Of a stretch of DNA of 64,000 bases, positions 25,061 through 33,413 are shown piece after piece. The DNA is from UBA5239 sp031548025 (GTDB lineage: Bacteria; Verrucomicrobiota; Lentisphaeria; Victivallales; Victivallaceae): assembly GCA_031548025.1 (NCBI GenBank), contig JAVBRM010000071.1, positions 1 to 64,000 of the forward strand. The letters are read 5' to 3'. A program made the position numbers and the translations under genes. Each line of letters opens with the position of its first letter. The first letter of the stretch is position 1. The notes below the pieces were generated by a model. That model did not search any database, was not told the DNA's origin, and was given only the letters and a program-made list of their open reading frames with translations.

Positions 25061-27822
25061 AAAAGCTTATTCTCCTTATCGCAGTGGTTTTCGAGCTGAT
25101 TTTGTACGCAGGCGTCGAAACGGTCAAATTTCCCACACTTGACAAATGGACGCCGTCCGGCGGCGCGCAAGTCAGGAGCGCTCCAAAAGGCGGCCTCGTC
25201 CTACAGGACGGTAAACTCTCACTGGACACGCGCTTTCAGACCAAATACGGCGAATGCGCTGTCGTAACAGCGCGATACACAGGAGAAGGACGTCTGCGCA
25301 TGGCCTTCACGGAATACGACGCGAACAATAAAAAGGTCGCCGGAAAACTTTATGATTTTTCCAATCCGCGCAATGAACTCCACTCCCGTTCGACAACTTT
25401 CGACGTGACCCATAAAAATACCGTATCTTTCGGATTTGAGGTAATGGCGGATAAAAACAACTCCCTCGCGGTTCAGGAGCTCATGCTCCGCCGCATGTTC
25501 GGCGAGGAGAACGCGCTCTATTCTCCCGTGCTCAACCGCGAACTCTGGCAGGAACGCATTCAAGGCGTAAATCTCGCGGCGGGTCTTACGCTTAAATTCA
25601 TTCCCGAGCCGGATTATCCCCTCACCCGAGACAAAGGTACGGACGCTACCGACCTCACAGACGGCAAACTCAGTACACACTTTCGTGACTATATCTGGTT
25701 TGACTCCGCCTCTGTGGGATGGAATCAAAAGCACAAACAGTGTAAGATTATCGCCGATTTCGGTTCCGTAAAAAAAATTGACCGCGCCGTCATGCGCATA
25801 TGCGGCGGTAGAATCGATCCACACCACGGTTACGGCTGGTTCCCCGATCTTGCCGAAGTTTGGGTCAGCCGCGACGGAGAAACCTGGTATCGCACCTCGT
25901 CGCTTAAAAAGGTCAAAGTCAACGAACGCGCCGACGCCGACTGGAAAAATCTCTATTATCTGCCGGAAATAGAGGGCGATGAAGCACCTGCCTATGTTCA
26001 CCCGTTCCAGTTCGACGTCAATGCCGAAGCCCGTTATCTCGCACTCATATTCTCAAAAAGAGAGACCCTTTTCATTGCCGACGAACTTGCGATCATCGAA
26101 GGCTCCGGCGCGCGACAAGACTTCAATTCCGCATACACCACCGTCCCGAATCCGCTGCTTTTCAATACGGATCCTATCGTGACTCCATACTATCCTGAAT
26201 TCTACGTCCCGCGCGAACTCATGCTCCCGAACTGGTTCAAGCTTGAAGATCATGACAAACTCACCCAGGCGCGGATAACCTACAGTGTCAACTTTCCCGA
26301 ACAGATCTCATACACCCCGGACACCGAGGGCTGGCCCGCTCTCATGCGCGAACTTGTCAAAACGGAAAAGAAAGACGGGCGCGTCATCTACAATTTCAAG
26401 TGCATGACCGACCCCCAAAGCGTATCGCGCGCCAAAACGTTCGGGCTGGGTCCGTTCTATTTCCGCGCGGAGGCGGACATCCCCGCAAAAGAAAAATATG
26501 TCGAATTCTCAACTTCCATCGACGACGGGCAGCCGACCGTCAGACGCATGAAACTCAACATCATAGACATCCCCAGAGTTCCCGGCACCAGGCATCTTCT
26601 GCTTTCGACCCCGTGGTTTCCCCAGCGCATCACGGCTTCCTGGCCGAATTTCATCGATTCCGCCAAACATATCGGAATCAACGGCTCCGGTTATCATGAA
26701 ATACTCAGCGAAAAACACAAACCGTTCGTAGCCGCGCTCAGAGCCAATGGTTTCAAGATACTCGGCGTGCCTGCCACCAATGTGAAAATCATCATCGAAA
26801 AAGAAATCACAAACTCGATGAAGGGACAACAACCGAGTGCGATCAATGCCGCCGTCACCCGCGAAATCGATTCGATCAAATGCGACAACCATGCGACGGT
26901 CAAAGTGCACAATACGGTCTGTCCGGCTTATCGCGGCAAATATTACCAACTTCTCTGCGACACCGTCGAAACTCAACTGAGAAGCATTCAACCGGACATC
27001 CATCACCTCGACTATGAACTCTGGTTCGCACCCAGGGCATTTAAAACATGCACTCGCTGCGACGCGCTCCGCAAATCCGAAAACATGGACTGGCCGCGAT
27101 ACGCCGAATGGGCCATGGCCGATTTCTACAAAGGCATCATCGAAGCCGCGCGCAAAGCGTGTCCGACCGCCCGCGTCGGAAGCTACATGTACTGCGCGGA
27201 CCGCAAACAAAACGTCGACGGCAAGGAATTTCCAATATTCGGCTTCAAATATCTTTTTCCGAAACTCCTCGACGAAGCCCACACACCTTATTACGGCCTC
27301 AACCCGGCTCAAGTCAACAGGCGGGTACGCGCCAATCTGGCCGCAATCGGCGACCCGACAAAGATCGTCGCTTATCTGACTGCCGGAATAGGCGCATATT
27401 ACACCGACAACATGGGAGAAAATACCAAGTTCGAACTCGTCGAAGCCTACATGAATGGCGCCTACGGGATCGCGTACTATTCGGTCCGCAGTTTTTCCTC
27501 GCCCGTCGATTTCCTTTATGTCGCCGAAGGCATGAAGGCGGTCGCTCCCCATGACGAATTTCTCATCCGCGCGCCGCTCGATTTCGACTTAAAAGGCTCG
27601 AACCCGAATCTGACCTATACGCTCCGGAAACTCGGAGGAAAGGGTCTTGTCCTGGTCGGAAACTACGGAACCATGAAAAGCGCGAAAACATTTCTGCCGC
27701 TCGCCGGGCTTGTTTCGGCAAAGGACTGCTTCTCCGGTGCCCCGGTACCTGTCGGCGAAAGCGGACTCGAACTTGAAATACCGGGCGACAAAGCACGGTT
27801 TATCGAACTGAAATTCAAATAA
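25057..27822 (+). CDS. Secreted glycosidase-like protein with discoidin domain (921 aa)
   Basis: Signal peptide (MKKLILLIAVVFELILYAG). Residues about 190-350 are an F5/8 type C (discoidin, CBM32-like) domain (D-L-T-D-G-K-L-S-T, I-A-D-F-G-S-V-K, E-V-W-V-S-R-D-G-E-T-W). Residues about 520-880 look like a TIM barrel with Y-E654-L-W and C665-x2-C668 at the position of the Cys knuckle in the other large enzymes. Catalytic family not assigned. It lies between the regulator and the pseudopilin, the reverse order of the other two cassettes. Confidence 0.75.
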   Translation: MKKLILLIAVVFELILYAGVETVKFPTLDKWTPSGGAQVRSAPKGGLVLQDGKLSLDTRFQTKYGECAVVTARYTGEGRLRMAFTEYDANNKKVAGKLYDFSNPRNELHSRSTTFDVTHKNTVSFGFEVMADKNNSLAVQELMLRRMFGEENALYSPVLNRELWQERIQGVNLAAGLTLKFIPEPDYPLTRDKGTDATDLTDGKLSTHFRDYIWFDSASVGWNQKHKQCKIIADFGSVKKIDRAVMRICGGRIDPHHGYGWFPDLAEVWVSRDGETWYRTSSLKKVKVNERADADWKNLYYLPEIEGDEAPAYVHPFQFDVNAEARYLALIFSKRETLFIADELAIIEGSGARQDFNSAYTTVPNPLLFNTDPIVTPYYPEFYVPRELMLPNWFKLEDHDKLTQARITYSVNFPEQISYTPDTEGWPALMRELVKTEKKDGRVIYNFKCMTDPQSVSRAKTFGLGPFYFRAEADIPAKEKYVEFSTSIDDGQPTVRRMKLNIIDIPRVPGTRHLLLSTPWFPQRITASWPNFIDSAKHIGINGSGYHEILSEKHKPFVAALRANGFKILGVPATNVKIIIEKEITNSMKGQQPSAINAAVTREIDSIKCDNHATVKVHNTVCPAYRGKYYQLLCDTVETQLRSIQPDIHHLDYELWFAPRAFKTCTRCDALRKSENMDWPRYAEWAMADFYKGIIEAARKACPTARVGSYMYCADRKQNVDGKEFPIFGFKYLFPKLLDEAHTPYYGLNPAQVNRRVRANLAAIGDPTKIVAYLTAGIGAYYTDNMGENTKFELVEAYMNGAYGIAYYSVRSFSSPVDFLYVAEGMKAVAPHDEFLIRAPLDFDLKGSNPNLTYTLRKLGGKGLVLVGNYGTMKSAKTFLPLAGLVSAKDCFSGAPVPVGESGLELEIPGDKARFIELKFK

Positions 27823-27837
27823 AAGGAGTTTTGGCAA

Positions 27838-28578
27838 ATGAAAATAAAGCCCTTGAAACAACGGTCCCGAAAAGCAGATTTTACCCTCATTGAACTCTTG
27901 ATAGTGGTCGCGATCATCGCAATCTTAGCGGCTTTGCTACTGCCGGCGCTGAACAGCGCGCGAGAGAAAGCCAAACGGATATCGTGCGCGAACAACTTCA
28001 GACAGATAGGGTTCCAGTGGCAGGCTTACGCGGATCAGTACAATGGATGGATCGTGCCGAATTACACTGTCGCGTCGCCGTCATTTTTCTATAGATTCAG
28101 CATGTCGCTTCTTTCTGACCATTCCGGACTGTTGGGCAATGCACTCAAATGGGATTGCCGAAAACGCGGCTACAGCAAGAGCTTCACATGCCCGACTGAA
28201 AAATGGGTGATCGATTACGATAATAGCGGAGCGAATTCATATTTCTCCTTTACCCATTACGGCCCCAACTCCTGGCTGTCCGGCAGAATCAATGCTGACG
28301 GAACCACCGAGTACATGCACACCCTCGTATCTTTAATTACGCCCTCGAGTGTGATAACCTACACGGAACTTCACGCCTATGCAGGGTATTACGTTGAACA
28401 GCCGATGAATGTGGCGGTCCGGCATGAGGGCGGATGCAATTTCCTGTTTGCCGATCAGCATGTCGAATGGATGACTTCCGCAAAATTTCGCTCCCGCAAG
28501 GACAACATCAATGACGGTGTTCAGAATAAATCGCCGCATTGGTGGCTCCCCTTGTATACCGGTTTCAAACTGTTGTAG
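27838..28578 (+). CDS. Pseudopilin-like secreted protein
   Basis: 246 residues with an AAAAGGAG ribosome site. A 14-residue basic lead precedes FTLIELLIVVAIIAILAALL, with +5 Glu and Asp at -1. The globular part ends in F-L-F-A-D-Q-H-V-E-W, the C-terminal family motif in a degenerate form (DQH instead of DGH). It follows the 921-aa secreted enzyme by 15 bases. Confidence 0.9.
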   Translation: MKIKPLKQRSRKADFTLIELLIVVAIIAILAALLLPALNSAREKAKRISCANNFRQIGFQWQAYADQYNGWIVPNYTVASPSFFYRFSMSLLSDHSGLLGNALKWDCRKRGYSKSFTCPTEKWVIDYDNSGANSYFSFTHYGPNSWLSGRINADGTTEYMHTLVSLITPSSVITYTELHAYAGYYVEQPMNVAVRHEGGCNFLFADQHVEWMTSAKFRSRKDNINDGVQNKSPHWWLPLYTGFKLL

Positions 28579-28612
28579 GTTCGAAAAAATTGCCATTTTC
28601 GTGGAGAATATA

Positions 28613-28640
28613 TTGATTTTAAGCAAAATGACAGTATCAT
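28613..28640 (+). promoter_or_regulatory. Candidate promoter of the deacetylase gene
   Basis: TTGATT, 16 bases, TATCAT. If used, transcription starts near 28647, which rules out the in-frame ATG at 28643 and supports the start at 28673 (AGAGG nine bases upstream). Confidence 0.5.
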
Positions 28641-28672
28641 AAATGGAATTAAACAACCAGAGGATACTCAGA

Positions 28673-29467
28673 ATGAAATCAATTATATTTGCTTTTCCGG
28701 AAGGACGCCGCAAGGCCTTGACCATGAGTTATGACGATGGAGTCGTCGAAGACCGTCAGTTGGTCGCCATTTTCAATAAGTACTGCCTCAAAGGGACTTT
28801 CCACCTGAACGGTGGTTTGCTGGACCGTGGGAACCATCTTTCCGCCGCCGAAATCGCGGAATTGTACCGTGGGCACGAAATCTCATGCCACAGTTCAACC
28901 CATCCTTTCCTGGAGAGGACGCCGGAAATCAATATATTGAACCAGATTGTCGAAGACCGGAAGATCCTGGAAAAATGCGCAACTTACCCGGTCCGCGGCA
29001 TGTCGTACCCCTACGGCACCCACAGTACCAAGGTCAGGGAAATCTGTGCCGCCGCCGGAATCGTTTATTCCAGGACGACCGCCAGCACCGGCAATTTCGG
29101 ACTGCCGGACAACTGGCTGCAATGGCATCCGACCTGTCATCATTCCCACGATGTCCTTGCCAAAAGCGAAGTATTCAAAGCCTCGAAATATGACTTTGCC
29201 CTGTTCTACGTCTGGGGTCACAGCTATGAATTCGACCGCAACAATAACTGGGAATTAATTGAAGACTTCTGCCAAAGCATCGCTTTCAACGACGATATCT
29301 GGTACGCCACCAATATCGAAATTTACGATTACGTGGAAGCACTGCGCCGCCTGGAATTCTCCGTCAGCGGCGACATCGTCCGCAATCCGTCCTTCATGCC
29401 GGTATGGCTGAAAGTCGAAGGCGAAATCATCAAAATCGACGGCGGCACAAACGCTTCGCTCCAGTAG
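28673..29467 (+). CDS. Polysaccharide deacetylase (CE4, NodB fold)
   Basis: 264 residues from ATG 28673. NodB motifs are present: S-Y-D21-D22-G (motif 1, catalytic base and metal ligand) and H73-S-S-T-H77-P (motif 2, metal ligands), with a later Y-P-Y-G-T-H segment. CE4 enzymes remove N- or O-acetyl groups from polysaccharides with a divalent metal. No signal peptide, so it may act on imported or nucleotide-linked sugars. It follows the third cassette but probably has its own promoter. Confidence 0.85.
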   Translation: MKSIIFAFPEGRRKALTMSYDDGVVEDRQLVAIFNKYCLKGTFHLNGGLLDRGNHLSAAEIAELYRGHEISCHSSTHPFLERTPEINILNQIVEDRKILEKCATYPVRGMSYPYGTHSTKVREICAAAGIVYSRTTASTGNFGLPDNWLQWHPTCHHSHDVLAKSEVFKASKYDFALFYVWGHSYEFDRNNNWELIEDFCQSIAFNDDIWYATNIEIYDYVEALRRLEFSVSGDIVRNPSFMPVWLKVEGEIIKIDGGTNASLQ

Positions 29468-29562
29468 AAAGTTAAAAATCCAAGGTTTAAAGTTGAAAGC
29501 AAAGAAAAGCACATAACCTCCCCGCTTTCAACTTTCAACTTTCAACTTTAATCTTTAATCTT
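29468..29562. repeat. Intergenic 7-nt repeat element and bidirectional terminator
   Basis: AAAGTTGAAAGC (29489-29500) pairs perfectly with GCTTTCAACTTT (29524-29535). The right side continues as three TTCAACT units and degenerate TTAATCT units that run into the last codons and stop of paaK. CCTCCCC precedes the right arm, as in the element at 14371. It sits between two convergent genes. Confidence 0.7.
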
Positions 29563-30862
29563 TAAGATTGCGGAGGTCGTTGACACGCTTGACTTTTCCC
29601 ATTGAACGCTCCAGCGTATTGGGAGCGACCAATTCGATGTCGAAACGCAATCCGGTCACCGAATTGATTTCGCGGTCGATGCGCTGTTTGAGTCCCTGCA
29701 TTTCATTCATGCGGTCGGAGAAATCTTCCGGCCTCATTTCCACTCTCACCACCGCCCGGTCGGTATTCTTGGGACGGGTCAGTTCGATCAGATAATGCGG
29801 CGCGGCGCCGACCCTGAGCAGGGCTTCTTCGATCTGCGACGGAAAAACATTGACGCCGCGGATAATCATCATATCGTCGGTACGGCCATAAACACGTCCC
29901 ATCCGCCGGGTGGTCCGTCCGCATGGACACGGACTGCTTTCGAGCGCCGCCAGGTCGCGGGTACGGTAACGGATGATCGGCATGGCTTCGCGGGTGATCG
30001 CGGTGATAACCAGCTCGCCCTGTTCGCCTTCCGGCATTTCTTCGCCGGTTTCCGGGTTGATGCACTCGACGATGAAATGGTCTTCCTGGATATGCATCCC
30101 GGTATGATAAATACAGTCACCGCTGACCCCGGGCCCGATCACTTCGCTCAGGCCGTAATTGTTGTATGCTTTGATCCCCATCGCTTCTTCGATGGCGAAC
30201 CGCATGCTCTCTGTCCAGGTTTCCCCGCCGAAGAAAGCCATTTTCAAGTTCAGGGTTCCGGGTTTGATACCGGCTTCCGCCAGCGCGTCGGCCAGGTTCA
30301 GCGCATAACTCGGGGTACAGATCAGTGCGTCCGGAGCGGCATCCTGCAGCATCAACAACTGCCGGGCGGTATTGCCGGAGGAAACCGGAATCACCGCAGC
30401 GCCGACTTTTTCGATACCGTAATGCAAACCGAAACCGCCGGTAAAGAGCCCGTAACCAAACGATACCTGGGCAATATGCTCGCGGCGCAATCCGCCGGCT
30501 ACCAGGAAACGGGCGCAGAGATTGGCCCAGGTTTCCAGGTCGTTGGCGGTATAGCCGCAGAAAGTCGGCTTGCCGGTAGTTCCGCTGGAGGCATGAATAC
30601 GAAGCAAGTCGGATTTGGGAACGGCAAGCATCCCGAAGGGATAATTACGACGCAAGTCGTCCTTGACCGTAAAAGGAAGTCTTTTCAGGTCATCCAGTGA
30701 CTTGATCGAGTCCGGCGTGATTCCCATTTCCGCGAATTTCTCGCGATACAACGGAACGTTGAGGGCTCGCTGAACACACTGTTTTAACCGTTGCACTTGC
30801 AGTGCGCGGATTTCCGTCTGCGGCATTGTTTCCACCGCTTCCCAAATCTTGATCTCTGACAT
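29555..30862 (-). CDS. paaK: Phenylacetate-CoA ligase family (aryl-acid CoA ligase)
   Basis: 435 residues, normal for PaaK. AMP-binding motif S-S-G-T-T-G-K-P-T near residue 92, N-N-Y-G-L-S-E at about 230, and a C-terminal AMP-binding extension. It interconverts an aryl acid plus CoA and ATP with aryl-CoA. Placed at the end of an operon with iorA/iorB, it would work in the ATP-forming direction on aryl-acetyl-CoA made from aromatic amino acids, as proposed in many anaerobes. The last three codons and stop lie in the adjoining repeat. Confidence 0.93.
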   Translation of the reverse strand: MSEIKIWEAVETMPQTEIRALQVQRLKQCVQRALNVPLYREKFAEMGITPDSIKSLDDLKRLPFTVKDDLRRNYPFGMLAVPKSDLLRIHASSGTTGKPTFCGYTANDLETWANLCARFLVAGGLRREHIAQVSFGYGLFTGGFGLHYGIEKVGAAVIPVSSGNTARQLLMLQDAAPDALICTPSYALNLADALAEAGIKPGTLNLKMAFFGGETWTESMRFAIEEAMGIKAYNNYGLSEVIGPGVSGDCIYHTGMHIQEDHFIVECINPETGEEMPEGEQGELVITAITREAMPIIRYRTRDLAALESSPCPCGRTTRRMGRVYGRTDDMMIIRGVNVFPSQIEEALLRVGAAPHYLIELTRPKNTDRAVVRVEMRPEDFSDRMNEMQGLKQRIDREINSVTGLRFDIELVAPNTLERSMGKVKRVNDLRNLKD

Positions 30863-30877
30863 CTTATTACCTGATTC

Positions 30878-31312
30878 TTATTTAAATAAATCCATTTCCT
30901 TGATCGTATCGATTTTCTCTGCTTCGAGCGCGGCAATCGCCTTGTCGTGATCCGCGAAACGGAAAACCATAATCGCCTTGTCGCCGGTGCCGAAGGTAAA
31001 CGCATACATATATTCGACATTTACGCCGTGTTTGTCCAGGGCCTCAAGGATATCGGCCAGGCCGCCGGGGCGGTCATCCACCGTCAGGGCGATCACGTCG
31101 GTGACTTTGACTACAAAACCGGCGGCGCTGAGCACCTCGCGAGCGGCTTCCCATTCCTTGACCAGCAGCCGCAGGATACCGAATTGCTCGGTGTCGGCCA
31201 GCGACAACGTACGGATGCTGATGTTGGCCTTTTTCAAGGTCTGGCAGATGGCGTTGATGGCGCCGGATTTGTTTTCCAGAAAAAGCGACAGTTGGTGGAT
31301 TTTTGTACTCAT
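30878..31312 (-). CDS. Tandem ACT-domain protein
   Basis: 144 residues from ATG 31312 (AGAGGAG upstream); an in-frame TTG at 31330 is rejected. Two ACT modules (L-F-L-E-N-K-S-G-A-I and V-D-D-R-P-G-G-L-A-D-I-L), the amino-acid-sensing fold. Proteins of this kind are regularly found between ior and aryl-CoA ligase genes and probably sense an aromatic amino acid. It follows iorB by 14 bases and precedes paaK by 15. Confidence 0.88.
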   Translation of the reverse strand: MSTKIHQLSLFLENKSGAINAICQTLKKANISIRTLSLADTEQFGILRLLVKEWEAAREVLSAAGFVVKVTDVIALTVDDRPGGLADILEALDKHGVNVEYMYAFTFGTGDKAIMVFRFADHDKAIAALEAEKIDTIKEMDLFK

Positions 31313-31326
31313 GGCAACTTCTCCTC

Positions 31327-31806
31327 TCAATTTAAAGATTCATAGCCGAGCTTAAATGCGGCAATATTCATTTCATGGAGCTTTTCCGGCAGCGATTTTT
31401 TGACCGTTTCCAGCCACAATTCTTCCGGGAAATCCAGTTTCGAGCTCAAAGCCCCCAGCAAAGCCACGTTCAATGATTTGGGATTGGCAAGCTGTTTGAC
31501 GTCGATCATGGACGGCGCGATCAGGCATCCGCCTTTTTTCAATTTGCCCTCGTTGACCGATACCTGGGTCTCGTCCAGCACCACCAGGATATCGGCTTCG
31601 CCGTCCGGTACCATCGGGCTGGCGACCTTTTTGCCATAACGGACGTCGCTGGCCACAGAACCGCCGCGCTGGCTCATCCCGTGCACTTCACTTTTCTTCA
31701 CATCCAGTCCGGCCGCGAAAGCGACTTCCGCCAGGATATCCGACGCTTTCAACACGCCCTGCCCGCCGAGTCCGGCAAATACTACATTCATTACTCTATC
31801 ATTCAT
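31327..31806 (-). CDS. iorB: Indolepyruvate:ferredoxin oxidoreductase, beta subunit
   Basis: 159 residues. N-terminal G-L-G-G-Q-G-V-L-K-A-S motif of the gamma/beta subunit of 2-oxoacid:ferredoxin oxidoreductases and the M-S-Q-R-G-G-S segment. It partners IorA in oxidative decarboxylation of aryl pyruvates to aryl-acetyl-CoA, reducing ferredoxin. At 159 residues it is somewhat shorter than the roughly 190 common for this subunit. ATG 31806 has a GAGG site; gap to iorA 11 bases. Confidence 0.92.
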   Translation of the reverse strand: MNDRVMNVVFAGLGGQGVLKASDILAEVAFAAGLDVKKSEVHGMSQRGGSVASDVRYGKKVASPMVPDGEADILVVLDETQVSVNEGKLKKGGCLIAPSMIDVKQLANPKSLNVALLGALSSKLDFPEELWLETVKKSLPEKLHEMNIAAFKLGYESLN

Positions 31807-31817
31807 AAAAACCTCGC

Positions 31818-33404
31818 TCAGCTTTGCTTGTTCTCATACTGTTTGATCTTGACCTGCGCCAGGATACAGGGGCGGCGCGCTATAATTACCGATATATCGT
31901 TGGAGGCCAGGCGTTCCTTGACCAGCGCCGTAAATCCTTCCGGATCGGCGGTCGGATCGATGATGTCGACATGATCGACGCCCATCGCCTTGACCACGTC
32001 CTCGAGCACCACCCGCGGCGCCGGAGAGTGATCCAGCGAACGGCCGGTCCCGGCGTGTTCCTGCAGCCCGGTCATGGCCGTGGTGTAGTTATCCAATATC
32101 AGCACCAGATGACCGCTCGCCGGACGGTTGTAAACCATATCCGCGATCCCGGTCAAACCGCTGTGCATAAACGTACTGTCACCGATCACGCTGACCACGC
32201 GGCGGGCTTCGATTTCCGGCAATACATGACGCATTCCCAACCCTACGCCGATGCTGGCGCCCATGCAAACGCAGGTGTCGATAGCCGAAAACGGCGGCAT
32301 CACCCCAAGGGTATAACAACCGATGTCACCGGTCACGATGCACCCCAAATCGCGCAAAGTTTCAAACGCTTTGCGATGAGGGCAACCGGGGCAGAGCTGC
32401 GGCGGCTTGCCGGCGGGCGGCTCGGCTTCCGGAGAAACATCCCCGGCCAGAATGCGCCGTACCCGATTTACGTTCAACTCGCCGAACCGGTACATTTCCG
32501 GACGGCCTTCGACCTTCAAACCGGCGGCCAGCAACTGATTGACCAGCCACGGATCGCCTTCTTCAATCACCACGCAACGATCGACACTCTTTACAAACTC
32601 AGTAATCCTAGCCATCGGCAGCGGATAAGTCATTTTCAACTGGAGAACCGAAGCTTCCGGCGCGGCATCCAGACTGTGCTGGACCGAGATACCCGAAGCA
32701 ATAATTCCTAACTTGTCGCCGTGACGGAACTCCTTCACCAGATCGGATTTATCATTGAATACCGCCAACTCAGCCAGCTTGCGGCGCAGTTCGCGGTGAG
32801 CCGGGCGGGCAAACGCCGGAACCATGACTTTGCGGCGAACATCGCGCTCAAAATGCGGATTCGATACCGGCTTCAACTCCGGATTACGCTCCATGATGCA
32901 CTTGGAATGGCATACCCGGGTGGTAATGCGGAACAGCACCGGAACTTTCCACTGTTCGGAAATCTCAAAAGCCCGGACCATCAAGTCATAGGCTTCCTGT
33001 GAATCGGCGGGCTCGAACATCGGCAAACCGGCCGCCACCGCATAGTTGCGGTTGTCCTGTTCATTCTGACTGGAAGCCATGCCCGGATCATCGGCAGTCA
33101 AAATCACCAGACCGCCGTCGGTTCCGGTATATGCCACCGTGAACAGCGGGTCGGCCGCCACATTCAAGCCGACGTGTTTCATGGTGACCAGGGTGCGGAC
33201 GTTGGCGAAAGCGGAACCGATTCCGACTTCCAGCGCAACTTTTTCATTCGGAGCCCATTGGGCATGGCCGCCCAGGACCGAGAAATGCTCGAGTATTTCG
33301 GTCGACGGAGTGCCGGGATATCCTACTCCCATACCAACGCCGCAGTCGAGGCAAGCCAGGGCGATTGCTTCGTCTCCACTTAAAAATAATTTTTCCTGCA
33401 TCAT
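31818..33404 (-). CDS. iorA: Indolepyruvate:ferredoxin oxidoreductase, alpha subunit without ferredoxin domain
   Basis: 528 residues. Pyrimidine domain with G-Y-P-G-T-P-S-T-E near residue 30, TPP-binding motif G-D-S-T-F-M-H-S-G-L-T ending in I-L-D-N about 30 residues on, and C-P-G-C-P-H-R-K. The protein stops shortly after the A-R-R-P-C-I-L strand. Family members of about 600 residues continue there into a two-cluster ferredoxin domain, which is absent here; no ferredoxin gene lies in the operon. Electrons must leave by another carrier. Confidence 0.92.
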   Translation of the reverse strand: MMQEKLFLSGDEAIALACLDCGVGMGVGYPGTPSTEILEHFSVLGGHAQWAPNEKVALEVGIGSAFANVRTLVTMKHVGLNVAADPLFTVAYTGTDGGLVILTADDPGMASSQNEQDNRNYAVAAGLPMFEPADSQEAYDLMVRAFEISEQWKVPVLFRITTRVCHSKCIMERNPELKPVSNPHFERDVRRKVMVPAFARPAHRELRRKLAELAVFNDKSDLVKEFRHGDKLGIIASGISVQHSLDAAPEASVLQLKMTYPLPMARITEFVKSVDRCVVIEEGDPWLVNQLLAAGLKVEGRPEMYRFGELNVNRVRRILAGDVSPEAEPPAGKPPQLCPGCPHRKAFETLRDLGCIVTGDIGCYTLGVMPPFSAIDTCVCMGASIGVGLGMRHVLPEIEARRVVSVIGDSTFMHSGLTGIADMVYNRPASGHLVLILDNYTTAMTGLQEHAGTGRSLDHSPAPRVVLEDVVKAMGVDHVDIIDPTADPEGFTALVKERLASNDISVIIARRPCILAQVKIKQYENKQS

Positions 33405-33413
33405 ATAATATCC

